Below, piece by piece: positions 1-14,100 of a DNA stretch of 64,000 nucleotides. Location of the stretch: positions 1,529,132 through 1,593,131 of the forward strand of contig NW_019091416.1 of NCBI RefSeq assembly GCF_001949145.1, written 5' to 3'. The notes below the pieces were generated by a model, which was not told the origin of the DNA, did not search any database, and worked only from the letters and a program-made list of their open reading frames with translations. The position numbers were made by a program, and so were the translations under genes. This stretch comes from Acanthaster planci (lineage: Eukaryota > Echinodermata > Asteroidea > Valvatida > Acanthasteridae). The first letter of the stretch is position 1; each line of letters starts with the position of its first letter.

Positions 1-3000
1 AATTATTTTATTTTCATTTTACCATCGTGCAAAATGCAACGCCCCCTTAATGTGACAAGGCCAGGCGATATGGATAAATCCGTAATGTAGACCTGGTGAG
101 GTAGCATTGAACAATCACATCACAAGTCAAAACGGAATCGTGATTCCCATGGTGCTTGCGGTTTGAATTGTCAGGTACAGCTCCTCTGTATGAAAATAAA
201 ACTTCATGACAATCTGCACTGGCAAGATAATCCTGCCTATGCGTCTTGCTGGATACGAACCATACATATGTGTCGCTGTCAACAAAAGAGGCATTGTCAG
301 AAGTCCAGAATATAGGGAAAAGGACGGCAAGATTAACGCGTCCCGGCAGCTGTCAGCTGCGAAACAAGGAGTCAGTATCAACTGCTTTCCCCCTTGCCAT
401 GGACTTCGACTCCAAGTTCATTCATTCTGGTTGCTGAGTCACCTTTTCTTGTGTATGTCTTGTGCCGTCAAGTATCTAAGCTATAAACGTCAATGTGTTT
501 AAGCAGTTAACCCAAAACAAAGAGAGTCATTCGGCTTGGATTAGTCGATGACGGCATGCCGTCCTCTCGGTAGAAAAATGCAGCGTCGGGCTTGCCGCAG
601 CAGGGGATCAAAACTCCTTCGCTATTTCCTTCAAACTCGTAACTTCTCGCTTCCCCCTCCATAACCCAGCGTCTACATGTTTATGATATGATGTGACCCT
701 TGAGTCGCCTCAGTACACAGAGGCTCTGGCAAACTCCCCTTTCTCCAGGACCCTAGTTCAGCAGGTTTGGTTGGCATGGTGTGTGCATTGATGCCGTGCA
801 GCGTACACCCTCATACCACGTCGGCTGGAATCTGACCCACCGAATAGCAAAGGAATTTTCCTTATTACCGCGCTGACTTGTTCAGTCCAAACTTCCGACG
901 AGGCCCGGGAGGGAATTATCCGAGGACAAGCTCGGAGCAGAAAGAGCTCGGGGGCTGAAGTGACCGTAATTTGCTTGGAGTGGTAGCCGGAAAGACGGAC
1001 GTGAAGGAACGGCCATGGGGCGTTGTACGCCTTGCTTTCCTACACGGGGTAAACAGATCGCACCAGGTAAATATCCCCACATTCTTTCTGTAGTCATGAA
1101 ATGACAGGTGTGAACTTCGGAATGCGGAGATGCGGCTGTATGCGAAATCTCCGAAGAGAAAAAAGTGCCGAACCTGTTACAAATAAAATCTTGTGGGTTT
1201 CAATTGCGCCGTAAAGATGCATTACTATAACAGCATCGTGACCAACCGGTGTAAACAGTTTCGACATACTGTGCGTGTCATCAAAGTACAATGTACTCGT
1301 TCATCGACTCATTCAACAAGGGGAATGTAATCCTGTCTGAAATTTTACTAAGTGTGAGAACACTGTGGCATTATGTCCGTCCCACGTTAAAAGTCTGCGC
1401 TAATCCACTAGGACAGGTGTATAGCTTGCAAATTGAGCCCGCGAAAAGTTTCTCCGATGTCGCAAAGCGCATGCGTGATATACGGAGGAAGATCAAACAG
1501 GTAACTCAGAGGGCGTATGGGTATATTTCAAGTGTGAACTTAGCGTGATAGCATTTTCGTCTTGATTTCACAGTTACGGAGCAAGGATAGGATTTGAAGC
1601 CTACTCTATCTAGTAGACGAGAAACAAGGTTCCTTCTATAGGCTACAATTACACGGTCTAATTCAGAAGCAATTGACAGTGTTGGGTGGAACCCAATCTG
1701 GTCCACTGACCTGAACGACCGGTTGGGGATCACATGTTCGAGATGTCGACATGTCGGACCTTAGTTTAATGCAATATTGAAGGAGAGGTTCCCAGTCATG
1801 CCAACAAAGTCATAATACTCTTGCATGACAGTGGCTCAATGCACATCAGTTTCTGATGGATTGATATGCAGCGCTCAAATGTTTGGAAGGGTGAAATCTT
1901 GGGCAAAACAAAACGTTTGGAATTTGTAACTTTATGTCCTTTCTGAGAGACGAGGCAATATTTTGGGGCTTTTTACACGTTTATGGAAGGAAGAGAAAGG
2001 AAATTGAAGAAAAAAATTGCTTTCAAAAATATGTTGGCTCCTTTTAGATCTGTCCATGCGCTAAAACGAATCATCCATTCGGGTATGACTGATCGGCGAA
2101 TAAAATCGCAGCCACTGTTATCCAAGCTTTGTCGGATGACTCGTATTGTGTTTGTATTCAAATGCATACTGGCATATTCGAGCAAGGACTATAGCTAACT
2201 ATAGCCTTGACTAACATCGCCCGAATGATGAATGGTTTGGACCATCTAGTCAACCATTTGGAGGCCACATGGGCATTGTTTCTGCTTCACTGGTTATCGA
2301 TAACCAATCTGTGTAGGGAGGGAGCCATTCATATGAAAATAACTTTACTGGATGTCACAGACTGCTGGAGCTGCAAAAGTTGCAGCCAACAGCAAAATAT
2401 GAGAGACGATGGGATTTTACAAACAACTGCTGTTCGACTGTGGCTGCACTGTGAGTGCAATTGACCAGTGGTCAAGCGTAAGTCGCACCTAGCTTGTCCA
2501 TTGGGTACTTCTGCATGCGTTCGAGTACATTTTCTTTTTGTACCAAAAATGTACTCGAGTACAAGTGCAAGTACGAATGCAGAAAAAGTTTTTGTCAAAA
2601 GTTTGAACACAAACACTAGGTTCAATTTAAAATAGTAAAGATAGAAGAGATTTCTGAAGTGCTTGAAAGTAAAGCAACATTTGATTTTACTGCACATTAT
2701 AGACTGGTCGAAATGTTAAGATTGGCATCCATTTTTCAAGTCTAATTTGTGCTCAGGACAGATGTGATGAATACTGTCTTAGTGTCGAACGGCATTTGTT
2801 GCACGCTTTTACACTTTTCTTCTTATCCTGGCAACAACAGGGAAGGGGAAGTCGAGGTGTGCTTGAATAAAAATGTAAGGATCAGCGGGATCTTGTCTCA
2901 TGAAAGACTCCATATTTGAGTTATTTCTGTTTCTTACCTTAATACAGTGTTGTAGCGCTGACGTCATTGGTACCCGTCACCATGTAGTTAACATAGTTCC

Positions 3001-4769
3001 TTGGGAAAGAGTGATCACATGTACGTATTCAAATTGGATTGAAAATACCTAACATGTCTGTGGAAAGTCTGCGATCCAAGAAGTAACGTTAGTCAAGTTC
3101 TTCGCGTCATGACACGTTATTATGTGGCGAGTGTACCCATGCATCCATGAATGAATGCCTCACCAATAAGTTAAATTATGATCAAACAAATAAAATACAG
3201 AAAACGTGCACGGTGTGATTGTCGGTTTACAATCATTGCCGTCGAGTGCACATGTCAGTGAGTACGAGTACGTCTTCCACGAGAGTCCGAGTACACAGAC
3301 GTTTATCTTGCGATTGCGAGTACCAGATAAATACTCGAAGAAGAGTATAGGCCTACAAGGACCGCACGAGTGCTACAGTACTCTCAATATATATTGCAGG
3401 GTGCGAATAGGTCAATTAGTATTGAAGAATTCAGACACATCCCACGTCGCATATTTCAACATGAAAAGGTCACAAAGTATACACCAATATCCATATAGCT
3501 TGTGTCATAAATTCAAATCCAGGCGACGCGTGGTACGTGTGCTAAGCTGGAATTGCAAATTAAACAAAAAAGTCCAGAACTGCGCGATACAAGGCAGTGG
3601 TGTATCCAGCATACTTGTGAGTCCCAAGAGATAATATTTTGTCCTAAAGACTATCCCAATTTTTTTCATCTGAAAAATAAGCCGTAGAAGAAATGGTACA
3701 AGGGGTGCAAATGGTACACCGTTGGCGCTTTCAGTTCCTAAAAAGAGCAGTATACTCATGGGAACTCTGCCGGATACGCCGCTGATATCGAGTAGACTGA
3801 TATACCAACAAACCAACACTCACTTGGAGCAAAAAAAAAAAAAAAGAAAAAAAGATGATTACAACGCGATTTCAGTTGGTCACCTGTCTTTGGTCAGAAT
3901 GTAACAGCAAGGGCAATGACGTCAAGGTTTCATCATCTTTCAACAGAGCAAGACAGCTGAATAGCAGAATCTTAAGCACTATACGATCGGTCATGCACTC
4001 TTTATTGGAGAAACAGTGGAGACAAGAAAAATCTGGTTCGAATTTTGCCCTGGTACCCTTTCCTTGGCATGCCATTCCTTCCCAGGCAGAGTGCTTGCCA
4101 GTAAAGGAAAGCTTCTGCACAGGTGGGTTTAGCCTGCGTTGGGTTTGTAAAAACATATCTCCTAAAATGCTGAACAGAAAAAAAATCTTTCATGGGATCT
4201 CTAGAGTATAGCCGCTTTCGTGCGAGCCGAGCATCACGTGTACAGCTGAAGAAACACAACAGAAGTATCGCAAACATCCTCAAGCTCATCCCGGGGAGGG
4301 CATGAAACAACGAAACCTCATTTTTATTGGGAGAGAGAAAAAATGACATTTTACAGCTGCTTTCATCTTTGATAGCAACCAGGTTTATTTCCAGCTTGGA
4401 GTCACTCCGGAGTATCGCATATCGTAAATATGGTGTCGGTGGGGTCCACGGGTTCGTTCTGGGTTAGAAATTGGACTTGTTAGGACCACCACAGCCCTTT
4501 GGGGGAAAGCAATCCACGTCTTTCAAAGTGCAGCCGTCAAGTCCGGAATTCGACTTAATACAGAGGGCCAGACGATGTCAATTTTCCCCTCCCTTGCCAC
4601 CGTCGTCACACGCGTCGCACTGATGCACTCTCTTTCATCACTTCCATCACAAGCCTTAGGAGTAAATCCAAGAGCAGAACAACGCAATTATCCAAGCGAA
4701 TCTGGAATTTCACCTTGGAATTCGACAACGGAAACTGTGGATTTTTTTCTTCTGACTCCAGCTGCCCGA
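1..4769. other. intergenic region upstream of the globin gene
   Basis: No gene is recognised. Open frames here are short and show no family motif or splice pattern. In vertebrates the neighbour on this side of the alpha-globin cluster is NPRL3; I saw no NPRL3-like coding in either strand. Notable sites are a maf/NF-E2-type element at 432-442 and full palindromic CRE octamers at 2959-2966 and 3917-3924, plus an A-rich run near 3830-3850. Confidence 0.6.
432..442 (+). promoter_or_regulatory. candidate MARE / NF-E2 site
   Basis: The sequence TGCTGAGTCAC matches the classical NF-E2/Maf recognition element (TGCTGAGTCAY). It lies about 4.4 kb upstream of the inferred globin start site. In vertebrates such sites sit in the alpha-globin enhancers. 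Here it is one motif match and no function is shown. Confidence 0.3.
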
Positions 4770-4850
4770 CCAATCAGGGCTCGAGGCTCCCCGATCAATC
4801 CGGGAAGAGAGAGGTATATAAATTGCGGTCGTCACTTCATCCTTTCGGAC
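4770..4850 (+). promoter_or_regulatory. globin core promoter (CCAAT + TATA)
   Basis: A CCAAT box at 4770-4774 is followed by a TATATAAA box at 4815-4822. This is the -75/-30 spacing of classical globin promoters and predicts transcription starting near 4845-4850. The coding start at 5016 then gives a 5' UTR of about 170 nt. The start site is inferred from spacing, not observed. Confidence 0.55.
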
Positions 4851-5015
4851 TAGTCAATTTCTGTTTATAGACACAGGAGAGACAGAGGGGGTTTACACAC
4901 AATACCCAGCGCATTAAAAAATCACTGGGCGCCAATTGAGGCAGAGACGGGAGATCGCGATCATTTCAACGGTCGAGCTAGACGGCGGCGAGGAGGTCGG
5001 TCACTTGCAGATACC

Positions 5016-5109
5016 ATGGACATAGAACGGGGAATTGGACGCAGCTCAAAAGGGGATATATTAATTATCGATGATCTGAGCTTGGCCGAGAAATCCTGCC
5101 AACACCTGT
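5016..5109 (+). CDS. globin exon 1 (N-terminal extension)
   Basis: The ATG has a good context (ACCATGG). The exon encodes 31 residues plus one base, starting MDIERGIG and ending CQHL, and stops at a strong donor (T|GTGAGT). The single leftover T joins GT at 14118 to make Cys32. It sits 170 nt after the inferred start site of the TATA promoter. There is no Gly2, so no globin-X-like myristoylation signal. The link to exon 2 crosses 9 kb and rests on phase, donor and promoter only. Confidence 0.62.
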
Positions 5110-8100
5110 GTGAGTTTCCTATCGATCCCATAATCTCGATCTCTTTATTACAGCCATCAGTTGCATTATTATTTTTTTACCCTCTTCAATATTACGGATA
5201 TGTATTCTTATTCTCAGTATTTTACGGAAAAAAAAATTGATTAGGCACACATTTGTTTTGTTTAGTATCCAGTGTTTTTTTAAGATCTGACACTTTTTCT
5301 CATAAGGAGACATCAGGCCTGTGTCTGCAAATAACATGGCAGAAAAAATTTACAAATGTATGAATCATCTGAAATCGGCCGTCAACTTTGTCTGGAAAGA
5401 GCAATTTTGTGCTTGACATTTATCAGTTTTTACTCTTTCCTCGATGGATTTAGATGTAAAGACGCGTCGCTCATCACGAGATTGGCACTCGGATCGTTTG
5501 ACTCTCCATTTGGCCGCACGCAACGTAAATGACAAGCGTTGTCTAAACTCTAATCTGTGATGTCTTCTGAATTAGTGATAAACTATATTTTACTCTGATT
5601 CCAAACTCCACTTACTGTAAAACTGGACAGAAAGTATGAGCAGGATAAAAGGAAAAAACAACGGAGCGGGTAAAAGCCATCAGTTAACCCCTCAATTTGT
5701 GTGTCAATCTCTCTTTTGAAAGTAATCAAACTGCATTACAGACATTACATCGACTAACCTATGTTTATCTACAGCTGACACCAATAGCCCGCACAGACCA
5801 CTACTGCTTGATTGCTAGAGCTATTCTCGATGCTTGCAAATTATTGTTCATGAGCTAATAAAAAAAAACCCTGCACTGCGTCCCGGAAGGTGAATGACAG
5901 AATGAGAGTGCTCCCACAAGCTTTACTTTCTAACTCAGGTCCACGATGCGTTTTATTTTTTTTCCTGTTCCGAGTAGCAAAAATGGTCTGTAAAGTGTTC
6001 TCCATTCAGGTATAACATTTCTTTTGATTCAGGAACTGGCAAAGTGCCAAAATAATTATGTTGACGAATATACTACTACGTGCTGTAGTAAGGGCTCTGA
6101 CAGCGTTATATCATGGCTTTCTTACGGGATGTGCACAGCTGCATGCTGAAATCAAACACAGCGATCGGATCGATCTGATTCCCGGGAACCTCGGATTTAC
6201 CTGCTGGAACACTTTTCTGTTCCATAAAAATGTAGCAGTACCAATAACTGAGGCTTATTGATTCGGTATTTGGGATATGCCATAAGCTTCGTATTGTTGT
6301 GTTTTTATTATTGGTAAAATGCTGAGGGGAGGTTTTCAAAGCACCGCCCAATGGCATTTCCGCCATGATTCCTGGATCGATATTTTTTCTCTTTGTCTCT
6401 AGTTGGGAACTCTGTCGGCTCGTGTTTTTATATATTCAACAGAGACGTGATTTTTGACGGTCATAGTGTTCAACAAAATGAAAATCGCCAAAAGAAATAC
6501 CCAGATTCAAAAAAGCACGCGACTCCACCAACCGTGGTACGCTTCCTGAAATACCTTTGCCTGTCGCGTTACGTCCCGTGAAAAACCTGTATCCGAGATG
6601 TGACGTCATTTTGAACCAGGAAGTGTAGTACAAACGAATGGAGCGCGCGCATGTTGGGTTCTCGTGCTAATGCCTTTATAGTTGCGCACAGGACATATTC
6701 GCATTGCATTGGTGTAATTTTTTTTATTTTCGATGAAATTAGCCTTTTGCGAGGTCATGAACTTCAAGTCCGACTCGCGTTATGTTTACCCCACTTGAGA
6801 TCTGCAAAACGCCATTTACCACTTGAAATACTGCTCAGGTGCAGTTGCATATTCAACCACTGGTATGACTCTCGCTGCGTAGAATAGCATTCAGATGTCA
6901 GGCCTGCCATAACAACACCAGCAGAAAGTGCACCGCATAGCGTGCCTGTATCAGCAGCACAATGCGGTCGCATCTGGCCGATTAGCATCAAACGTGGAGC
7001 GCAATTAGACGATGTATACACGATACCCCTTCGTGCAGCTGGTGGGCCCGGATAACTCGCAGAAGGCGTCGGGCAGGTAACATTTCATCTCGGATTCATA
7101 ATCTCCCTGAAGACGATCCCGTTGACTTTTACCGTCCCGGCTGGGTGCAAGGGGGATGTGGCGCGGTACCAGCATACTGTTAAGGTTCAGGGCCGCTCTC
7201 TGCGTTGGTTTGTGACATCCCCCACACTGAATACCACAACCTATTTTCAGAACACAGAGCCCCCACCTGGTGTTTCCCGTACCGATTTCTTGTTTATAGT
7301 TCGTACACCGGGCAACACACCAGTAGAAACACGGTCTCTGTGGGCGCAACATTCTTCCTCTTCGTCGAGCTTATATTTAGGTCTCGAACAAAATGGCATG
7401 GTAGTTATGTGGCCTGGGTGAAAGACTTCTGCATATAGACTGTAAAAGGTGATGCAATTAAAACACACGTGTCTTGTGGTAATCCTGTACCCGCAAATGC
7501 ACGAGCGAGGATTACTTTGTTCATTATTGGAACGAAATCCGATTACTCATTAACAGGAAGCGCCTTTGAAATACACATGAACGTGGAGTACAAAAACTTG
7601 GCACGGAATGATGGATTTTAGCTGTGAATGTCTTCAACGCTGTGACATAACATGCGGCAATAATGTCGACGAACACTTTCTTCAAACATAAGCCTATGAA
7701 AAACCAATTAGGCAATCTTTCAAAATGGGGCTCCACCCGGCTGAAATTCCCACATTGATTGCTAGTGGTGAAAGATTCCCTTTTGTCAACACGGTGCCAA
7801 TGGAGATCACTTCCGGAATTGTTCCCGCCGCCCCCGCGGCTCGTAGCACGTGCTCAACTCCGATTTGATTTTACCGCGCACTGTTTTATAATGCCAACGC
7901 CGCGGATGCAGCAGGCACGAGGCCGTGCGTGGTGATACGCTTTTGCTGAGGTTCTCAACACACGCACAACATGGTGCTCTCAACATAATGGCATGGATAC
8001 AGTTTTCATTACGAGCCAAAGCCGTGTGGGAATCAATTGGCCCATAAGGCACTGTGTCTTGCTCATATAAAAATGTGGGGCCTACGAAATTCCATTGTGT

Positions 8101-11100
8101 ACCGTATACCCAAACTCACATCAACAATAGGTTTTAATTAGCGTCTGTGTCTCTCTTTAAAGTGTCAAAGCTTTAAAGTAGTCACTTTATAGCATTATGT
8201 AAATGTTAAATGCCCTACAGCTTTGCATCAACATGAAATGCAAGCCTCCAGTGCTTCCCAGCTTTATGAAATTAATGCTGGTGGTCTTGGGGGAGTGGGC
8301 CTGTACATACAGCCAACGGACTACAGAGTACTTAATTAATGGTTATAAACTTGTTTGAATATACATGTACATTGTGAATCCATAGAAAAGTATTAACGAG
8401 GAGTTGAGCCATAATAGGGAACACTTTAACATGTATCAAATTTGAGTGAGAATTCACTTGGCTTGTATATCTTTGGTACATTCGAAAGGTGTAATTGTGG
8501 CGGAAAGACTCACCCTCGCACTTGAACTGAACCCAGTTTCGTGACGTCAGTTGGCCAGAAAACTTTTTTTTAAAATTCTTTCCTGTATTGTTCAAGTATC
8601 GATCGTGGAAATCGGCCGACCCTCATCATTTTCAGTGAAAGTCAGCGCTGGCTGTCGAGTGTCCATTTCCTGGACATCGCCAGAAGCAGTGTTGGCCCAA
8701 GGAAACGCTACCCACGTTAAGACCGGCCGCGCTGCCACCCACACGCGCACTGGGCACTTAGTGGACCCTGCATATACCCAGAGTGCAAACGGAGTTTTGT
8801 TGGACAACACTTTTTGTTCCTCGTCTAATCGAACAGTTCGTGAGCTTTTTCCGGAACGATGTCTACGGTTCAAACAGACTGTTTTCCCGGCGTTGCGAGG
8901 TCAATGACGATTTCTTCCCTGGTTTGTTGGTGAATTTAAGGTCTAACCGTAATCCTCTGTGACGTGGCACTGGATTCTTAATGTGAATTTAACCGCACGT
9001 CTTTCGTCGCGATTGCAGATCAGCGGCTTCGTCTCAGATACTGGCGCAGGTTTCGCAAAATGATTTCTCCTGCTGTACATGTCTGAACGGGAATGATACC
9101 CCCTTTCTGGGCTGGAGAGACACTTTCATGGGAGTGAGAGCAGCAAAAAAAAAACAACTCTTAGAGAGAAAAGGGTGCCGTCAACTTATGCACTACCTTA
9201 CACTGCTTCTATTTATTTCATAATTAACAAACATCATTTCCCTTGCTTCAAGCATCAAATTGATTCTTTCAAGATAACAGCAAATCAGAGCACCCGTTAA
9301 CATATAGACGAGCTTCATATTGAATTAGCCAAGAACTGCCGCTGTTGGACAAGGGGAGCAATGGATACAGCAGAGAGCAGTTTTATCATCCGAAGCATCT
9401 TAGACTCCACCAGCGATTTGCCTTAGACGCCTTCCACAGAAAAAAAAAACAGGTCAAATTCAACATGTACGGGGGTATCCGAGCCCAAATCGAAAAGAGC
9501 GATTACACACACGACCCTTCTCGCAAGGAATCATGAGTCCTCCTTCTCCCTGAAATTAAGAGCCCTGGAACATACCAGCAAATCATTAGTGGACAGATAG
9601 ATAAAAAGAAGAAGAAGAATTGGGAAAGAGGAGAGATGGGGGGGGGGGGTAAAAAGAAAAGAAAGCACCGCGGGCCCGGTTTCATCTTGGCGATTTACTG
9701 CCTGGCGCGCTGGCTGGGATGATTGCGCAGTTCCAAAGGGCTCTCGGGTTGTCGTGCAATTTCTTCGGTGGCTTAGGCGAAGATTGTTGTGGACCAGGGT
9801 GGAAGAGGCATCGGTCGGAACCTTAAAGGGGAATTTTTAGCATTTGCCAACTCGCTTTTCCAGTGTTTCCTCCCATCTGTTGCAAAGGATATCCTCTATT
9901 TACTGGTCTGTGACTAACTGGAGCAAGAGGTTGAAGGAAGATTCTCCCCTGTAAAGGCACCTTTCCCTTTGTACTTTTTGGGGTGCGTTGCGTACACGAT
10001 GCGTTCATGCGTTTCACTTTCACAGACGAAAATCGACTCCATTAACATAACACACGTGTCCATTGCTTTCGGTCGTCAAAATCGCCCTTGGAGCGATTCT
10101 GTCGGATACGCAACGCTTGGCACAAGTGTTCACGCGAATACAGGAAGGTGCCTTAAGCCTACACAGCATTATTAATTTGTCCAAAATCGACTAACATATA
10201 ATAGGAGTTGTCAAAAACAATAAACAACAACAACTAAACAAACAAACAAACAAACAAACAAACAAACAAAACGTGTTCCCTGGTTGATCTCTAACCTAAT
10301 CCAGCTGCGTAAGCCAACATCTAGACATAAGTTTAATTCCGTTAACTAGACCATAACCGTATGGTGTCGGTATAAAGTGCATCATTCCTCTATCATTCCT
10401 TTTTGCCATGTCCCCTGTGATTTCGAACCACAAGTTCGTGTTTCCCTTTGTAATAGTTTCACCCCATAACCAAATCAGCACCTCTTCTGCTTTCTTCTCG
10501 TCCCATTTTTGCCGATTCTAAAAGTTTTCGTGATGAAATGAATGGAAGGATTTCAGGGGTGTCTGGCCTGCCTCTGTGTGGTGATTTTCACTTTCGCTTT
10601 CCCGTCGTTTATATACCGACGGAAAACCCAGAGCACTTTCCAACACATTAAGTTTTGGATTACACCGTGGTTTACACTTTTTGGCCATTCCCCTGGTCGT
10701 ATACTTGTTCTTTAATTTCCCAGAAAGCTATGTTTGCAATCTGGACTCATCATTTTCTGCAATACGGCAATGCACCACGAAAATGCACACTAGATTGTCA
10801 GAGTGTATACGCACACACGATCTGCTGAGACGGTGTCTGCGCATACACAAAAACTCATTACACCGAGCGCAGTGGATCTATAGTATTGAGTCCCAAATCC
10901 CTACAGGTTGCCCGTTCACCTAGAAATGTCAGATTATGCGCATATTTTTTTTCTGCATGGTAATGTTTGTACAAGTTTCACTTTATGAAAACGATTACTT
11001 CCTCGTCTCATTACGGTCTCATCATGCCCAAGAACAGTTGAGGGGGCAGACAAATTTCGCTAGCAGACAGGGCTTGATTGAAAAGGTTTTGTTTTCTTTT

Positions 11101-14100
11101 GATGGAAACGTACCAATGACTGTGTCCTTGGCGGAATTTCGGGGTCATTCACTGCATACATGCTTATTGTCTGCAGCTGGGTTCTCCAATTTCCATCACT
11201 CCATGGAAGCCAACGGAGAGTGGACTAAAGATGCTCCAAGGTTTCCATCGGCTGAAGACTCAGTTTCTGTCAGTGAAGCTACGGATAACAATGTTCTAAA
11301 AGCATAGCGAAGACTGTGTTTCATACTGAGCAGGCGTGAAAAATGCATGATTTGACATCAAACCAAATTTAATGAGCTAAAAAAAGTAGAGCACTTCACA
11401 AAAGCAACAACTCTTTATGCTGAAATGGTTTACTACTGCTTATTATAAGAAATTGGAAGAAGAATGGGGAATATTCTCCACACCAATTAGACTGGTCAGG
11501 TATGCTTTACCTGTTTTCCGCAAGACGATGACTGTAATTTAGCGTAAAAACGTCATGTTTCCAAGACTGCAACAGCCACAAATCCCAGGACGATTAACCT
11601 TCCAACAAGTATCAGTTTGTCTTGGACAAAGCTTTATACCCACAATCAAAGTCGCTCTCCTTGAAGTTGCCGAGTTACATGTACCATATATCACACCGAT
11701 ACCAGTCATGCTCCTTTCCATGGTGCGTCGTGTAAATATTCGACGGTTGTATTTCAACTCGTCCTGTAACCCGCGTATTCGAGTGACAGGGGACATGTCG
11801 GAGTCCAGGTGTTGGACATAATTTGACTTTGATGGCAGGAGGACAAAGACAGATGACGTCTGCCCGGGATGCAAAAACCACAAATCTCGATTTGATTGAT
11901 GCCGTTAACTTGGTTCCAGCTGAGACAAAAATCTGGACAGAAGAAAACCTGCGCCACAGACCGCGACGCTTCATGGCTGCAAAGGGACCGACCACAAATA
12001 CCAGGGTACATGAGGGGTACAGTATCGATTTATACTGCGGAATAGTTGGTATTCCTTTCGGACAAAGATATTTCAATGTATGCTTCTCAGGTTTGTTTGT
12101 TTGTCTTTGCATTTCATTGTATTCATGATATTGTTGGTATTGTAGAGAGTGCATTACATTGCGCTTCAGTTTGAAGAGAAGAAAAAAGAAAGAAAATGAA
12201 AGCCAGTTAAGATGAGTCTTGGCAGGTACCTTGATTTCACCAGAAAAACCAGGGCAGCCCTTACCCAATCTACACAGCAAGCTTGTCTGTTATTATTAGA
12301 AATCGCTCCGTTTCGAGTCGATAGGTCGCACCGTAAAAACGGATGTTGCCTTCGGCGATCGGCGCGGGACCGTCGAGCCCAAACGCCGCTTTATTGCCAG
12401 ATAACTCGCATATTACGCGGCGCGTACCAGGATCGCGCGCAATCCCAGCGCTATGGGCACCTTTCTCTCTCTCTCTCTCTGTCCTTTTCAAATCCCACAC
12501 CACCCGTATTTTACCTGGGCACCAAGTTTACAGAGCAACTCGGAAGCCGTGATTTCTGACAATTTGCCGGCACAGTAAATCCCTGGTGAGCGACCCTGGG
12601 TGTGGATGGAGAGGAGATACACTTAATTAACCCTGAGGATATTACGGGGGATTCCAAGACTGACCCTGGATGATACCTCGATCTCGGAGGTGTTTGATTT
12701 TTTTTTCGGCTTGTTGCTCGCAATCCACTAATTCAACTCGAGATCTGTCGGTTTCTTGGCAACATTTTCTTTAAGCAGTCGATGAAAATTCTGACCAACA
12801 GCTCTCTAGGCCTATACAATTAATCGTTCCGTGCTCGGCCTTTAATGTCTTCTAGTACCACTATAGGAGTCCTTTCTTAGAATCAGTAAAAAACATCTCA
12901 GAAACGGGTCGATGAAATCGTTGAGATGTCGGGTCTTCATAATGCTATTCGTTTAATTTCGTTTCTCAGTGCATAGACCGAGTCATATTAAACAGAGATC
13001 TGACCACAGATGAAGAGACCACGTTATGAAAACACCGTGGAACGTTGCAGGTGACTTCGCTGCGTTCGTGAACATTGTTGTACACGGGATATCCAAGATG
13101 GCGACTAGACATCAAACCCACGATTCTGTGCTTTTCTGAAAGCTTGCGAAAAATTATAGCATACAATATTCAAATACAGTTCGCGGACTGTAACATTAAA
13201 CCCTACGAACCCTGAATACTATTTTATTGTGATCACTTAGCATAAAGCCGAAGTGGTAATTTCGTTCTTAGCTGGAGATTTACTGCACTATAGGGACGTG
13301 TCGAGAAGGAACATTCGGGTTTTTATGTTTGGTGTGGTGACCTTTTTGCCTGGTGCATTTTGCAGTACCGGGCCCCAATGCTCTGGTATATCGTAAATAA
13401 ACCGTTACCTGCTGTTATGTGTCATACATACAGCGTAAGAGAACTTCCTTTGACGAAGTGCGTTTGTGCATCTCGACAAGTTTCCACGCGGTTGCATAGG
13501 GACATGCAACCTGAAGTCAAGGTTGTATCGTAAATATTCCCAAGCTTTGTTCTCACCACAATAAAGGAGAAAGGAAACATTTTATGTATAGTTTGAATGC
13601 ACCTTTTACAAATCGTATATCAGGGCGTTGATGACGGTAGGGCATCAAAACAAGCAGACCTTTCTTCTTCATGTCAATTTTGGACACAAGAACGTAAGTG
13701 AGCAAGCGCTGCTGTCAGCTCCTTTCGTACAAATGTTTGAACTATTTGCTATGTCAATATAACTAATTTGGTTGCTTATATTCTGCACGTAGTGGATGGC
13801 ATGGACTACAATTGGTCAAAGCAGCTGCTTGCCTCCACATGTCTGTAACATCTCATCTGTCAAACGTTTACCAAGTGACAGGTGAACATAGCTTGTGTTT
13901 TCATGATATACAGTGGACAATAATGTTGTCATTCAAAACCTATGCTTTCTCTTTCCCTCCAAAATAAGCACTCTCGAAACAGTGTTGACTGGTCATTTCT
14001 TCAAGGTTTAGAGGTTCTGCTGTCCCACGAAAAATCTAGCTGAAGTGAGGTTAAAGTAGCCCCATTCCACCTCGAAGAAACTTAACCAGTTCATTTCACT

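Noticed and set aside
3206-3634. 142-codon plus-strand frame upstream of the globin
   Set aside because: No conserved motif and no splice or promoter context; length is within chance for this composition.
1-4769. NPRL3 exons expected from vertebrate synteny
   Set aside because: No NPRL3-like coding was recognised on either strand, so the synteny claim is limited to globin, LUC7L and FAM234.
11675-12280. 201-codon minus-strand frame
   Set aside because: No recognised motif, no codon or splice support, and overlapping frames on both strands; likely chance in globin intron 1.
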